A stretch of DNA of 64,000 bases from an uncultured Saprospiraceae bacterium (lineage in GTDB: Bacteria; Bacteroidota; Bacteroidia; Chitinophagales; Saprospiraceae), in contig CALDGQ010000017.1 of assembly GCA_937941765.1 (NCBI GenBank), positions 62,001 through 126,000 of the forward strand, in the 5' to 3' direction. Of the stretch, positions 16,840 to 24,582 are shown piece after piece. A program made the position numbers and the translations under genes. Position 1 is the first letter of the stretch; every line of letters starts with the position of its first letter. Under the pieces are notes generated by a model. The model saw only the letters and a program-made list of their open reading frames with translations, searched no databases and was not told where the DNA came from.

Positions 16840-17457
16840 ATGGCTAATCTTATCGAATTGCTTCAAAGTCAAATGACGGATCAAGTATTAGATACATTAA
16901 CATCTAAAATCGGAGCTACAGATCGTACTCAAACAAAGGCTGCTGCTGACGGTATTTTTTCAACTTTAGCAACTGCTTTATCTAAGAACGTTCAGAAGCC
17001 AGGTGGTGCTGATGGGTTGATTGGTGCTTTGGATCGTGACCACGATGGTAGTATCATGGATGACCTTGCAGGAATTCTTGGTGGACAAAAGCAACCACAA
17101 AATACAAGCATGTTAAATGGTGCTGGAATTTTGAAGCACGTTCTTGGTGGTAACCAGTCTAATGTAATCGACATGGTTGCAAAGATGAGTGGTTTGAATC
17201 AAAACTCTTCTGGTTCTTTACTAACAATGCTTGCACCAATGGTTTTAGGTGCACTTGGTAAGCAAAAAAGACAAAGTGGTTTGGATGCTTCTGGTATCAC
17301 TGACCTTTTGACGAACTCTGTAAAATCTCAAGCTAACAATAATGCTCAAATGGGTTTTATCGGTAAGCTGTTGGATGCAGATGGTGATGGTAGTGTTATG
17401 GATGACATTGCTGGAATGGTCGGTAAAAACATTCTTGGTAATTTCTTCAAGAGATAA
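16840..17457 (+). CDS. DUF937-family protein with two Asp-rich loops
   Basis: The 205-residue product starts MANLIELLQSQMTDQVLDTL and consists of small, Gly/Ala/Leu-rich helical repeats typical of DUF937. Two sequences look like EF-hand/dockerin calcium loops: DRDHDGSIMDD (65-75) and DADGDGSVMDD (179-189), each followed by LAGILGG or IAGMVGK, so the protein seems built from two related halves. There is no signal peptide. The biochemical role of DUF937 proteins is not established. The gene is monocistronic: divergent from the TPR gene on the left and followed at 17482 by a strong terminator. Codon use (many GGT, GCT and CGT) suggests good expression. Confidence 0.8.
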   Translation: MANLIELLQSQMTDQVLDTLTSKIGATDRTQTKAAADGIFSTLATALSKNVQKPGGADGLIGALDRDHDGSIMDDLAGILGGQKQPQNTSMLNGAGILKHVLGGNQSNVIDMVAKMSGLNQNSSGSLLTMLAPMVLGALGKQKRQSGLDASGITDLLTNSVKSQANNNAQMGFIGKLLDADGDGSVMDDIAGMVGKNILGNFFKR

Positions 17458-17481
17458 CTAGTTGTTTATAGCATCCTCACT

Positions 17482-17522
17482 AAAAAGGCACTGTACTTTA
17501 ATAAAGTATAGTGCCTTTTTTT
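17482..17522 (+). terminator. Intrinsic terminator after the DUF937 gene
   Basis: Stem AAAAAGGCACT-GTACTTTA / TAAAGTATAGTGCCTTTTT with a small loop and a T run, 24 nt after the stop codon. Confidence 0.85.
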
Positions 17523-17602
17523 AATTGCTTGTTATCCCGAGTTTTTTGCTTTTGGGAAGTTGTCGAAATATTGCTTGTAACGCTTGTCATTCTGATCGAC
17601 AT

Positions 17603-18153
17603 TTACCCTTAGGCAAGGCTGTTCATTTTATTGCACGAGTAATGTCTAACGTTTTATAGTTAGAATTTTGATTGTAATTTATGACCCCAAAGTGGGTCAA
17701 GCATCTAACTTGGGGCATCCCGATAGTTTATCGGGACGCCCCAAGTATTTCACGAATACTCGTCCAGCCCTGAAGGGGCGTAGCAACAATCGATTAATTA
17801 TTTTTACAAAAATATTGTTATAAGTTTAATTTTGAGTGATAAATTGTTGATTATAAAACTGCTTCGCTCCTTCAGAGCTTTGACGCCCATTCTTTATTTA
17901 ATAGGAGCGATGCTCCTATTTATAATGCACAACCCCGTTGGGGTAAATCGTTTTCTTTGATTTAATATAGAGTTGTTAAAAAAGTTAAACATTTTGTTTT
18001 CAGTATTTTGAACACCTTACCCTTAGGCAACAGAGTCGAAGAATCAAGAGCCTTTCAACGTTTAAGATTTCGACCATCGTGGAGAAATCTTGCTAAACTC
18101 AAACTCATAATTTCGGCTTCGACAAGAAGTAGATTTCTCCGCAAGGTCGAAAT
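17603..18153. repeat. Mosaic of palindromic and direct repeats in an 840-nt gap
   Basis: The gap 17458-18297 holds no convincing gene. It contains TTACCCTTAGGCAA twice (17603-17616 and 18017-18030), a hairpin TGACCC/GGGTCA (17682-17699), and a long hairpin ACTTGGGGCATCCCGATA with its complement (17708-17746). Further on are GCCCTGAAGGGGC (17767-17779), AATAGGAGC-GAT-GCTCCTATT (17900-17920), ACCCCGTTGGGGT (17932-17944), and a pair of inverted 23-25-nt arms (GATTTCGACC...GGAGAAATCT at 18066-18090 and its near-complement at 18131-18153). Several resemble the CTCC-GTT-GGAG family elsewhere in the window. Confidence 0.75.
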
Positions 18154-18297
18154 TGTTATGCCTCAACATTCCTTGATTTTTCAACATCTTTGCAAATGCG
18201 AAAGCTCAAAATGACAAGGAAACTAAACAAATTAGGCTAGATAGACAAGTGTCAATAAAACAACTAACATTTATTCAAAATCCCGTATTTTTACTTT

Positions 18298-19338
18298 ATG
18301 AAAATTTCCCTGATCAATCTATGGTTCGTTCTCTCTTTTATTAGTATTTGTTTTGTCGCATGTACGGAAGATACTCAAGTGAAAGACAAGCTACCTGAAG
18401 AGACAACTGTAGCAGCCTCTGAAGTTGCAAAAAGCAAATTTGATATTGCCATCAAAGAAGCACCAGACAATCATACTTTATATTTTAAACGAGCACTTTA
18501 CTATTATGACTTGGAAGGGTATGATCAAGCAATTGATGATTTGAAAAAAGCAATCGCTATCGATTCTTCATACCTCAATTATCATCACTTACTGGCGGAT
18601 GTGTACATGGACTATTATAAATCCAAACCTGCTTTAACAACCCTCCGAACTGCTGCGGCTCAATTTCCAGATAGCATCAATACCCTATTGAAATTGTCTG
18701 AATTTGAATTTATCTTGAAACAAAATGATGAGTCTATAAAAACGTGTGATCGGATTTTAAGAAAAGATGGTCAAAATGCAGAAGCATATTATATGTTGGG
18801 CAGAAATTTTAAAGCGAGAAACGAAACGAAAAGAGCCATCAATAGTTTTCAAACTTGTGTCGAAAATGATCCAGACCATATTGATGCTTATTTCGAATTA
18901 GGAAATTTATTTGACCAACAAAAAAATCCAATTGCCGAAAAATACTATGATAATGCATTGAGAATTGCGCCAGATAATGTCGGTGTTATTTTTGCAAAAG
19001 CTAATCATTATCACAACACAGATAAGTTAAACAAAGCAATTGAACTTTATAAAAAGGCAGTTGTCTTAGATTCTCAATATGCCGATGCCTATTACAATAT
19101 CGGATTAGCTTATCTTGAAATGGATTCGATAAAATTAGGATACGATCATTTCAATCTGACGGTCAACACAAGTCCTACTTATATTATGGGCTATTTCTAC
19201 AGAGGATATGCATCTGAAGCAATGGGGAAATTAAATGATGCAAAAGCCGATTACGAAAAAGTACTTAATTTTGCACCTGACTTCACAAGAGGAATCGATG
19301 CACTTGAAAATATCAACAATAAATTGAATAAGAAATAA
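18298..19338 (+). CDS. TPR-repeat lipoprotein
   Basis: The 346-residue product has a lipoprotein signal peptide (FVAC, Cys22). At least seven tetratricopeptide repeats follow, from about residue 47 to the end, for example HTLYFKRALYYYDLEGYDQA, AEAYYMLGRNFKARNETKRA, YADAYYNIGLAYLEMDSIKL and YIMGYFYRGYASEAMGKLND. The repeat spacing is a regular 34 residues. It is expected as an envelope-anchored scaffold; NrfG/PilF-like roles are possible but unproven. The TlpA-like gene starts 35 nt downstream on the same strand, so the two probably form an operon. Confidence 0.8.
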   Translation: MKISLINLWFVLSFISICFVACTEDTQVKDKLPEETTVAASEVAKSKFDIAIKEAPDNHTLYFKRALYYYDLEGYDQAIDDLKKAIAIDSSYLNYHHLLADVYMDYYKSKPALTTLRTAAAQFPDSINTLLKLSEFEFILKQNDESIKTCDRILRKDGQNAEAYYMLGRNFKARNETKRAINSFQTCVENDPDHIDAYFELGNLFDQQKNPIAEKYYDNALRIAPDNVGVIFAKANHYHNTDKLNKAIELYKKAVVLDSQYADAYYNIGLAYLEMDSIKLGYDHFNLTVNTSPTYIMGYFYRGYASEAMGKLNDAKADYEKVLNFAPDFTRGIDALENINNKLNKK

Positions 19339-19373
19339 ATTTTGAAAGTAAATTATAACAAAATATAGTCATC

Positions 19374-20099
19374 ATGTATAAGTTTTCCATTTTTCTAATT
19401 ACCATTTTGTTTTTTAGCTGCTCTACAACTGAAAACAAATCAGTAGCTAAAGCAACTACGAACGCACCTACTACAACAGTTGCTAACAATGCTACTGAGA
19501 ATTCAAAAAAGGCAGCTCAAAATGTAATCAACAATCCTGCCGTGCAAAAGGCAAAAGCACAAGCATTGGCAAGACAAATGAAAAGAGACAGTATTGTAAA
19601 ACCTACTAGACAAAGATATGCTACCAATGCTGCAAGACAAAAAGCAGATATGGTACAAACTTTTCCTTTCGATATCGACATGAAAGATGCAACCGGAAAA
19701 GTACATAAGTCAAACGATATTCTTAAGAAAAATGGAAAACCAACCGTTGTCCTTTTTTGGTTAACAACTTGTTATCCTTGTAAAATTGAAATGAAAGCTA
19801 TCGAAAAAGAATATGCGAATTGGCAAAAAGAAGCAGACTTTAATCTAGTTGCAATTTCTACCGATTTTAGTAAAAACTATCCAGCTTTTGTCGACATGGT
19901 TAACACCAAAAATTGGCCATGGGAAGCTTACAATGATGTCAATCGCGAATTCAGAAATGTAATGCCAGGTGCACTCAATGGATTACCTCAAACTTTTGTC
20001 TTTGATAAAAATGGCGAAATCGCTTATCACAAACGTAAGTATCGTAGTGGTGATGAGCATAAGTTGTTTGCTAAAGTGAAGGAGTTGGCGGCGATGTAG
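19374..20099 (+). CDS. TlpA-like thioredoxin-fold lipoprotein
   Basis: The 241-residue product has a lipoprotein signal peptide (LFFSC, Cys16), a linker rich in Ala, Asn, Thr and Lys (about 17-95), and a TlpA/AhpC-TSA type thioredoxin domain (95-240). The active site is CYPC (Cys133, Cys136) in the context VVLFWLTTCYPCKIEM. The cis-proline loop appears as LNGLPQTFVFDKNG. It is expected to be a membrane-tethered periplasmic thiol:disulfide oxidoreductase acting in cytochrome c maturation or general disulfide reduction. It is probably co-transcribed with the TPR lipoprotein. The sequence right after the stop is a long inverted repeat. Confidence 0.85.
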   Translation: MYKFSIFLITILFFSCSTTENKSVAKATTNAPTTTVANNATENSKKAAQNVINNPAVQKAKAQALARQMKRDSIVKPTRQRYATNAARQKADMVQTFPFDIDMKDATGKVHKSNDILKKNGKPTVVLFWLTTCYPCKIEMKAIEKEYANWQKEADFNLVAISTDFSKNYPAFVDMVNTKNWPWEAYNDVNREFRNVMPGALNGLPQTFVFDKNGEIAYHKRKYRSGDEHKLFAKVKELAAM

Positions 20100-20102
20100 T
20101 AA

Positions 20103-20217
20103 AAACGGTGAACGGTTGACGGCGAACGGTTGACGGGGAGGCCGCGGAGGAGTACATTAGAGTACGTGTTCCTCCGCGAACTCCCCGTTTACCGTTCACC
20201 ATCAACCGTCTTCCGTT
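20103..20217. repeat. Long imperfect palindrome with nested direct repeats
   Basis: Two GAACGGTTGACGG copies (20110 and 20124) lead into GGGGAG and CGCGGAGGA. The complement TCCTCCGCG, CTCCCC, ACCGTTCACC and CAACCG follows across a loop near 20152-20168. The stem is far too long for a simple terminator and has no T run. Confidence 0.75.
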
Positions 20218-20284
20218 ACATAATGGCACTTTTTTTGAACCCATCTTATTATAAATTTTATTAATAACAAAAATCGATAACAAA

Positions 20285-20488
20285 ATGGCAGTAATGAAAG
20301 TCGTTGAAATCTTAGCCAACTCACCTAAAAGTTGGGAAGATGCTACTAGAAAAGCAGTTAAAAGAGCTGGAAAAAATGTAAAAAATATCAAATCAGTTTT
20401 CGTACAAAGCCAAAGTGCAGTTGTATCAAAAGACAAAGTAACTGAATTCAGAGTCAACTTAAAGATCACCTTCGAAGTAGGTTCTTAA
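20285..20488 (+). CDS. Dodecin-family flavin-binding protein
   Basis: The 67-residue protein MAVMKVVEILANSPKSWEDA... matches dodecin throughout: the conserved SWEDAT(R)KA(V) helix, then VKNIKSVFVQSQSAVV, and a C-terminal strand TEFRVNLKITFEV. Dodecins form dodecameric shells that bind flavins (or CoA in some bacteria) and act as storage and buffering proteins. The size is typical. It forms its own transcription unit with a terminator 20 nt downstream. Confidence 0.9.
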   Translation: MAVMKVVEILANSPKSWEDATRKAVKRAGKNVKNIKSVFVQSQSAVVSKDKVTEFRVNLKITFEVGS

Positions 20489-20509
20489 ATCAACTTTTTC
20501 TATTGATTA

Positions 20510-20548
20510 AAAGCCCTTGAGACCTAATTATGTTTCAAGGGCTTTTTT
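20510..20548 (+). terminator. Intrinsic terminator after the dodecin gene
   Basis: AAAGCCCTTGA / TTCAAGGGCTTT stem followed by a T run. Confidence 0.85.
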
Positions 20549-20712
20549 TATCCGTTAGTTTTGGCGTCCCGCCAAGAAACTAGTTTACTTTTTATGAACA
20601 CCATCTCCATAAGGAGTATTCAAATCAACATTATTATTATGCTTTCTTGAAAAGCAGTATTTTAGCGAACTTTTAAAACCAAGTATTCGTAAAATAACTT
20701 GAATCAATAAAT

Positions 20713-20718
20713 AAGGAG
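20713..20718 (+). promoter_or_regulatory. Strong Shine-Dalgarno for thrS
   Basis: AAGGAG placed 5 nt before the GTG start. Most genes here have AT-rich leaders without such a site, so this one helps to fix the non-ATG start. Confidence 0.65.
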
Positions 20719-20723
20719 AAATT

Positions 20724-22658
20724 GTGAGTAATCAAATCAAAATAACACTTCCAGACGGTACTGTAAAAGCATACGATAGCGGTGTCAGTGCAATGGATAT
20801 CGCCAAGTCGATTAGTAATAGTTTGGCCAAAGTCGTTTTATCGGCTAAAGTCAACAATGAAGTTTGGGACGCGACCCGTCCAATTACCAATGATTCAAAT
20901 TTACAATTGTTGACCTTCAAAGACAAAGAAGGGAAAGCTACTTTTTGGCACTCATCTGCACACTTAATGGCAGAAGCGTTGGAAGCACTTTATCCAGGAA
21001 CAAAATTTGGGTACGGTCCTGCTGTAGATGCTGGATTCTATTATGATGTGGATACTGGTGATCGTCAATTGACGCCAACTGATTTGGTGAAAATTGAAAA
21101 GAAGATGTTAGAATTAGCACGTGAGAAAAATGATTTTGTCAGAAAGGAAGTTTCCAAAGCAGATGCATTGAAAATTTTCAAAGACAAAGGTGATGAATAT
21201 AAAGTCGAAACATTAGAAGATCTTGAAGATGGAAATATCACATTTTATCAACAAGGTAATTTCGTAGATGTTTGTCGTGGTCCTCATATTCCGAACACCG
21301 CTCCGATCAAAGCGATCAAGCTGACTTCCTTGGCAGGTGCTTACTGGAAAAATGATGAGAAACGGAAACAGTTGACTAGAATCTACGGTATCACTTTCCA
21401 GAAGCAAAAAGAATTGACGGAGTATCTGGAAATGATTGAAGAAGCAAAGAAAAGAGATCACCGTAAGTTAGGTGCAGAATTGGAGTTGTTTATGTTCTCT
21501 CAAAAAGTCGGGGCGGGTTTACCTATCTGGCTACCAAAAGGTACAGCATTACGTACACGTTTGGAAGATTTCTTGAAGAAAGAACAATTAAAAAGAGGTT
21601 ATCAACCAGTGATCACACCGCATATTGGCAAGAAAGATTTGTATGTCACTTCAGGTCACTACGAAAAATATGGAGAAGATAGTTTTCAACCAATTCAAAC
21701 GCCTCGTGAAGGAGAAGAATTTTTATTGAAGCCAATGAACTGTCCGCATCACTGTGAAATTTACGGGCACAAACCTCACTCCTATCGTGACTTGCCGATC
21801 CGTATCGCAGAATTCGGTACGGTCTATCGTTATGAACAGACAGGTGAGTTGCATGGATTGACGCGTGTACGTGGGTTCACTCAAGATGATGCACATATAT
21901 TCTGTACACCAGATCAGTTGAAGGCTGAATTTTTGGATGTATTGGAATTGACAACTATGTTGTTAGAAAAATTAGGATTCACAAATTATACTGCTCAGAT
22001 TTCATTGCGTGATCCTGAGAATAAAGAGAAGTATATCGGTTCTGATGAAAATTGGGATAAAGCCGAAAGTGCCATCATCGAAGCAACTAAAACTGTTGGA
22101 ATGACAACAACAACTGAGCTGGGTGAAGCTGCATTCTATGGTCCTAAATTGGATTTTATGGTCAAAGATGCTTTGAATCGTTCTTGGCAATTGGGTACCA
22201 TTCAGGTAGACTATAATTTACCAGAACGTTTTGAATTAGAATATGTCGGTGCAGATAATACAACGCATCGTCCAGTGATGATTCACCGTGCTCCGTTTGG
22301 TTCTATGGAACGTTTCATCGGCGTATTAATCGAACACTGTGGTGGGAAATTCCCGTTGTGGTTAGCACCAGATCAATATGCGATTTTGCCAATCAATGAT
22401 TCGTTGATTCCATATTGCAAGGAAGTGATGGAAAAATTAGCAATACACGATATCCGCGGTGTCATCGATGATCGTACTGAATCTATCGGTAAGAAAATCC
22501 GTGATACAGAATTAAAGAAAATTCCTTTTATGTTAATCGTTGGTCAGAAAGAAGCAGATGCGAATCAGGTTTCCGTGAGAGTTCAAGGTCAAGAGGATGG
22601 GGATAAAGGTGCGATGGACTTGGATGCTTTTGTGAAGTATTTTGGGGAATTTGTTTGA
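20724..22658 (+). CDS. thrS: Threonyl-tRNA synthetase
   Basis: The 644-residue class II aminoacyl-tRNA synthetase charges tRNA-Thr. An N-terminal TGS domain ([20 protein letters not shown]) is followed by the editing domain with [11 protein letters not shown] (the HxxxH zinc/editing motif) and CRGPHIPNT. The catalytic core has [10 protein letters not shown] with the zinc cysteine, motif 2 around [20 protein letters not shown] with [10 protein letters not shown], and motif 3 around [16 protein letters not shown]. The anticodon-binding domain completes the protein. The start is GTG at 20724, backed by AAGGAG at 20713, an unusually strong Shine-Dalgarno for this phylum. A terminator follows at once, so infC is not linked here. 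Codon use suggests high expression. Confidence 0.97.
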   Translation: MSNQIKITLPDGTVKAYDSGVSAMDIAKSISNSLAKVVLSAKVNNEVWDATRPITNDSNLQLLTFKDKEGKATFWHSSAHLMAEALEALYPGTKFGYGPAVDAGFYYDVDTGDRQLTPTDLVKIEKKMLELAREKNDFVRKEVSKADALKIFKDKGDEYKVETLEDLEDGNITFYQQGNFVDVCRGPHIPNTAPIKAIKLTSLAGAYWKNDEKRKQLTRIYGITFQKQKELTEYLEMIEEAKKRDHRKLGAELELFMFSQKVGAGLPIWLPKGTALRTRLEDFLKKEQLKRGYQPVITPHIGKKDLYVTSGHYEKYGEDSFQPIQTPREGEEFLLKPMNCPHHCEIYGHKPHSYRDLPIRIAEFGTVYRYEQTGELHGLTRVRGFTQDDAHIFCTPDQLKAEFLDVLELTTMLLEKLGFTNYTAQISLRDPENKEKYIGSDENWDKAESAIIEATKTVGMTTTTELGEAAFYGPKLDFMVKDALNRSWQLGTIQVDYNLPERFELEYVGADNTTHRPVMIHRAPFGSMERFIGVLIEHCGGKFPLWLAPDQYAILPINDSLIPYCKEVMEKLAIHDIRGVIDDRTESIGKKIRDTELKKIPFMLIVGQKEADANQVSVRVQGQEDGDKGAMDLDAFVKYFGEFV

Positions 22659-22681
22659 TGAATAATTACAAACCAAATTTA

Positions 22682-22721
22682 AATAGGCAGATGTGATAGA
22701 ATTCACACCTGCCTATTTTTC
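22682..22721 (+). terminator. Intrinsic terminator after thrS
   Basis: AATAGGCAG-TGTG / CACA-CTGCCTATT stem followed by a T run. Confidence 0.85.
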
Positions 22722-22753
22722 TTAGGTTGAACAGACAGGATGTCTGTCCAACT

Positions 22754-23530
22754 TTACAACAATGAATACACTACTCCAACACTAACACCAAAAGAACTAA
22801 AAGGATAAATCCGTCGCAACTTCTGATCAGGCAAGTCCGGATCCGCAGGAATCCCATTCGGGACAAAATCAGCATACTCAATTTCTTTGTCGATAACATT
22901 TAAGCTAGGAAGGATATCCACCTCTCCAATATTGTAGGTTGTAAACTTCCTACTTTTCGGACCATATGATTGAATGTAAGTATCCAATTTTAAGAAAAAA
23001 CTAAATCGGGAATCCGTTTCATATTCAACTCCTATTGAATTATTAATACCATAAGACATCCCTTCCGAATATTCAAAAGTTCGATTTGTTTGTAAACCAG
23101 TCTCATCCGTAGTTTCAAATTTTTCTACAAATCCTCCTTTCCCAATTACAAAACCGATCGTTGCAAAACCACTCAATCGATCTCCTCCTAATTTAAATTT
23201 AGCCTGTGGAATAAAGCGTAGCATTTTAGATTGAAATTTGGTATCAGTGTATCCCAAAATAGATTGACCTAACAAGTAACTTACTTTCACCCCAAATTGC
23301 CAGTTGTCATTGATGTGAACCATCGCATCTCCAGCAATCTGTGTTCCTTGACCAAATGAGTAACGGACAATTTCCAATCCTTGATTTCCATTTTGATCAA
23401 CCATCACAATTCCATCAGATAACTTTGTGGATCCCATTTTGAATTGGTAACCACTTTCTAATGAAAAAGAAAATTGGGCGATGCAAGGACTCCAAAATAG
23501 TATAAAAATAAGAATGATAAGGTTTCGCAT
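22754..23530 (-). CDS. Outer-membrane beta-barrel protein
   Basis: The 258-residue product has a signal peptide (cleaved after WSPCIAQ). Alternating amphipathic strands run through the sequence (FSFSLESGYQFKMG, WQFGVKVSYLLGQSILGY, FKLGGDRLSGFATIGFVIG), and it ends YPFSSFGVSVGVVYSLL. The final strand has an aromatic/hydrophobic pattern, although the very last residues are Leu-Leu and not the usual Phe. It is in the porin-like / OMP_b-brl class. The ligand and role are unknown. The cupin gene lies 32 nt upstream on the same strand and may be co-transcribed. Confidence 0.7.
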   Translation of the reverse strand: MRNLIILIFILFWSPCIAQFSFSLESGYQFKMGSTKLSDGIVMVDQNGNQGLEIVRYSFGQGTQIAGDAMVHINDNWQFGVKVSYLLGQSILGYTDTKFQSKMLRFIPQAKFKLGGDRLSGFATIGFVIGKGGFVEKFETTDETGLQTNRTFEYSEGMSYGINNSIGVEYETDSRFSFFLKLDTYIQSYGPKSRKFTTYNIGEVDILPSLNVIDKEIEYADFVPNGIPADPDLPDQKLRRIYPFSSFGVSVGVVYSLL

Positions 23531-23562
23531 ATTCGAAATTGATTTAGAAAATTTTAATTAAC

Positions 23563-23874
23563 TTAAAAATGTACCGCTAGCCAAATACAAGCCGGCTCCA
23601 CACTTGTATAAGTAACTCGATGTTTTAATTCCTTTGGACAAAAAACGGAATCTCCTTTTTTCAACTTCACCATTTTTCCATCTTCAAATTCTAGTTCAGC
23701 AGCTCCCTGGATCAAAACCACCCATTCATCTCGATCTTGATCAAACCAAAAACCAGGAGGACTGACTTGACCAGTTGAAATGATCCGTTCAATTTTAACA
23801 CCTCTTTTTTCCATCAAAGTATCGAACTGTTCGTCTTGAATCGGTAATTGAGGAAGATTAAATAAATTATTCAA
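23563..23874 (-). CDS. Cupin-domain protein
   Basis: The 103-residue single-domain cupin has a first motif region DEWVVLIQGAAELEFEDG and a second motif region LKKGDSVFCPKELKHRVTY. The metal ligands in the first motif are not the usual HxH but D-E-W, while His in the second motif is kept. This pattern is known in small cupin_2 proteins, some of which act on sugars or bind metals loosely. Substrate unknown. It lies just upstream of the beta-barrel gene on the same strand. Confidence 0.8.
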   Translation of the reverse strand: MNNLFNLPQLPIQDEQFDTLMEKRGVKIERIISTGQVSPPGFWFDQDRDEWVVLIQGAAELEFEDGKMVKLKKGDSVFCPKELKHRVTYTSVEPACIWLAVHF

Positions 23875-24113
23875 AATTTTAATGATTTGTAAGTGAGTTG
23901 GTTACCAACCAATTAGTATTTTATTTCGTTTTCTACTTGATTTTACACAGAAAAATACCCTAATTGTAGTATATTTTGATGGTTAAAAATGCAGAAACCT
24001 TATTAAACGATACAATTGTTAAAGATATTATAAAGGATTTTAGCAATTCGTTTCTGACTGACAAAATACTTACTTTAGGACTATAAGATAGAAAACGCTT
24101 TATCAGAATCTTT

Positions 24114-24464
24114 ATGAAAAAAATATTACTCTTTTTATTATTTGCCCTCACTTGCTCCTTGACTTACGGTCAAGCAGACTATGGTGATGATAGTGCAGAT
24201 GATATGACAGTAGTAGAACAGATTAAGATTGCTAAGAATTTGCAAGTGTTTCCAAATCCAGCTATTGATTATATTTCTTTGAATGATAATTCTGGTGTAA
24301 AGAAAATCGCTGTTTTCAATTTGATTGGAAATGAAGTGGTCAGTTTCAATGTTGCTGAAGGTGAAAAGTATTATGTTGGAGATTTAAGAGTTGGGATGTA
24401 TTTGGTTCAAATTGTTGGAACAAATAATAAGACGTTGACAACACTTCGATTAAGTAAAAAATAG
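24114..24464 (+). CDS. Minimal T9SS type A sorting-domain protein
   Basis: The 116-residue product is little more than a signal peptide (MKKILLFLLFALTCSLTYGQ), an acidic 20-residue linker (ADYGDDSADDMTVVEQIK) and a complete type A T9SS C-terminal domain (LQVFPNPAIDYISL, IAVFNLIGNEVVSFN, LRVGMYLVQIVG, ending LTTLRLSKK). There is no cargo module. After signal cleavage and removal of the CTD only about 20 acidic residues would be left. It is followed by a strong terminator and is monocistronic. It may be a decoy or small secreted peptide precursor, or the remnant of a larger cargo gene; neither can be decided from sequence. Confidence 0.75.
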   Translation: MKKILLFLLFALTCSLTYGQADYGDDSADDMTVVEQIKIAKNLQVFPNPAIDYISLNDNSGVKKIAVFNLIGNEVVSFNVAEGEKYYVGDLRVGMYLVQIVGTNNKTLTTLRLSKK

Positions 24465-24481
24465 TTTTAGATTTATAATAT

Positions 24482-24524
24482 AAAAAACGCCTTGTCCATA
24501 TTTTTTGGACAAGGCGTTTTTTTT
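24482..24524 (+). terminator. Intrinsic terminator after the T9SS-CTD gene
   Basis: AAAAAACGCCTTGTCCA / TGGACAAGGCGTTTTTT stem with a T run. Confidence 0.9.
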
Positions 24525-24581
24525 ACATGTGTAGGGACGTAATATGTGTAGGGACGTAACATGTTACGTCCCTACACATGT
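24525..24581. repeat. Palindrome with a duplicated arm
   Basis: TGTGTAGGGACGTAA occurs twice in direct order, followed by its complement TTACGTCCCTACACA. Together they form a long hairpin that ends 2 nt before the nadE stop codon on the opposite strand. Confidence 0.8.
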
Positions 24582-24582
24582 T

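Noticed and set aside
18008..18214. A 68-residue plus-strand frame in the repeat-rich gap
   Set aside because: It is made almost wholly of the inverted-repeat arms at 18066-18153, which explains the open frame.
20071..20469. A 132-residue minus-strand frame covering dodecin
   Set aside because: Antisense to dodecin and through the long palindrome; dodecin is unambiguous.
23960..24151. A 63-residue minus-strand frame in the gap before the T9SS-CTD gene
   Set aside because: It overlaps the signal peptide of the plus-strand gene and has no plausible leader or domain; AT-rich chance frame.
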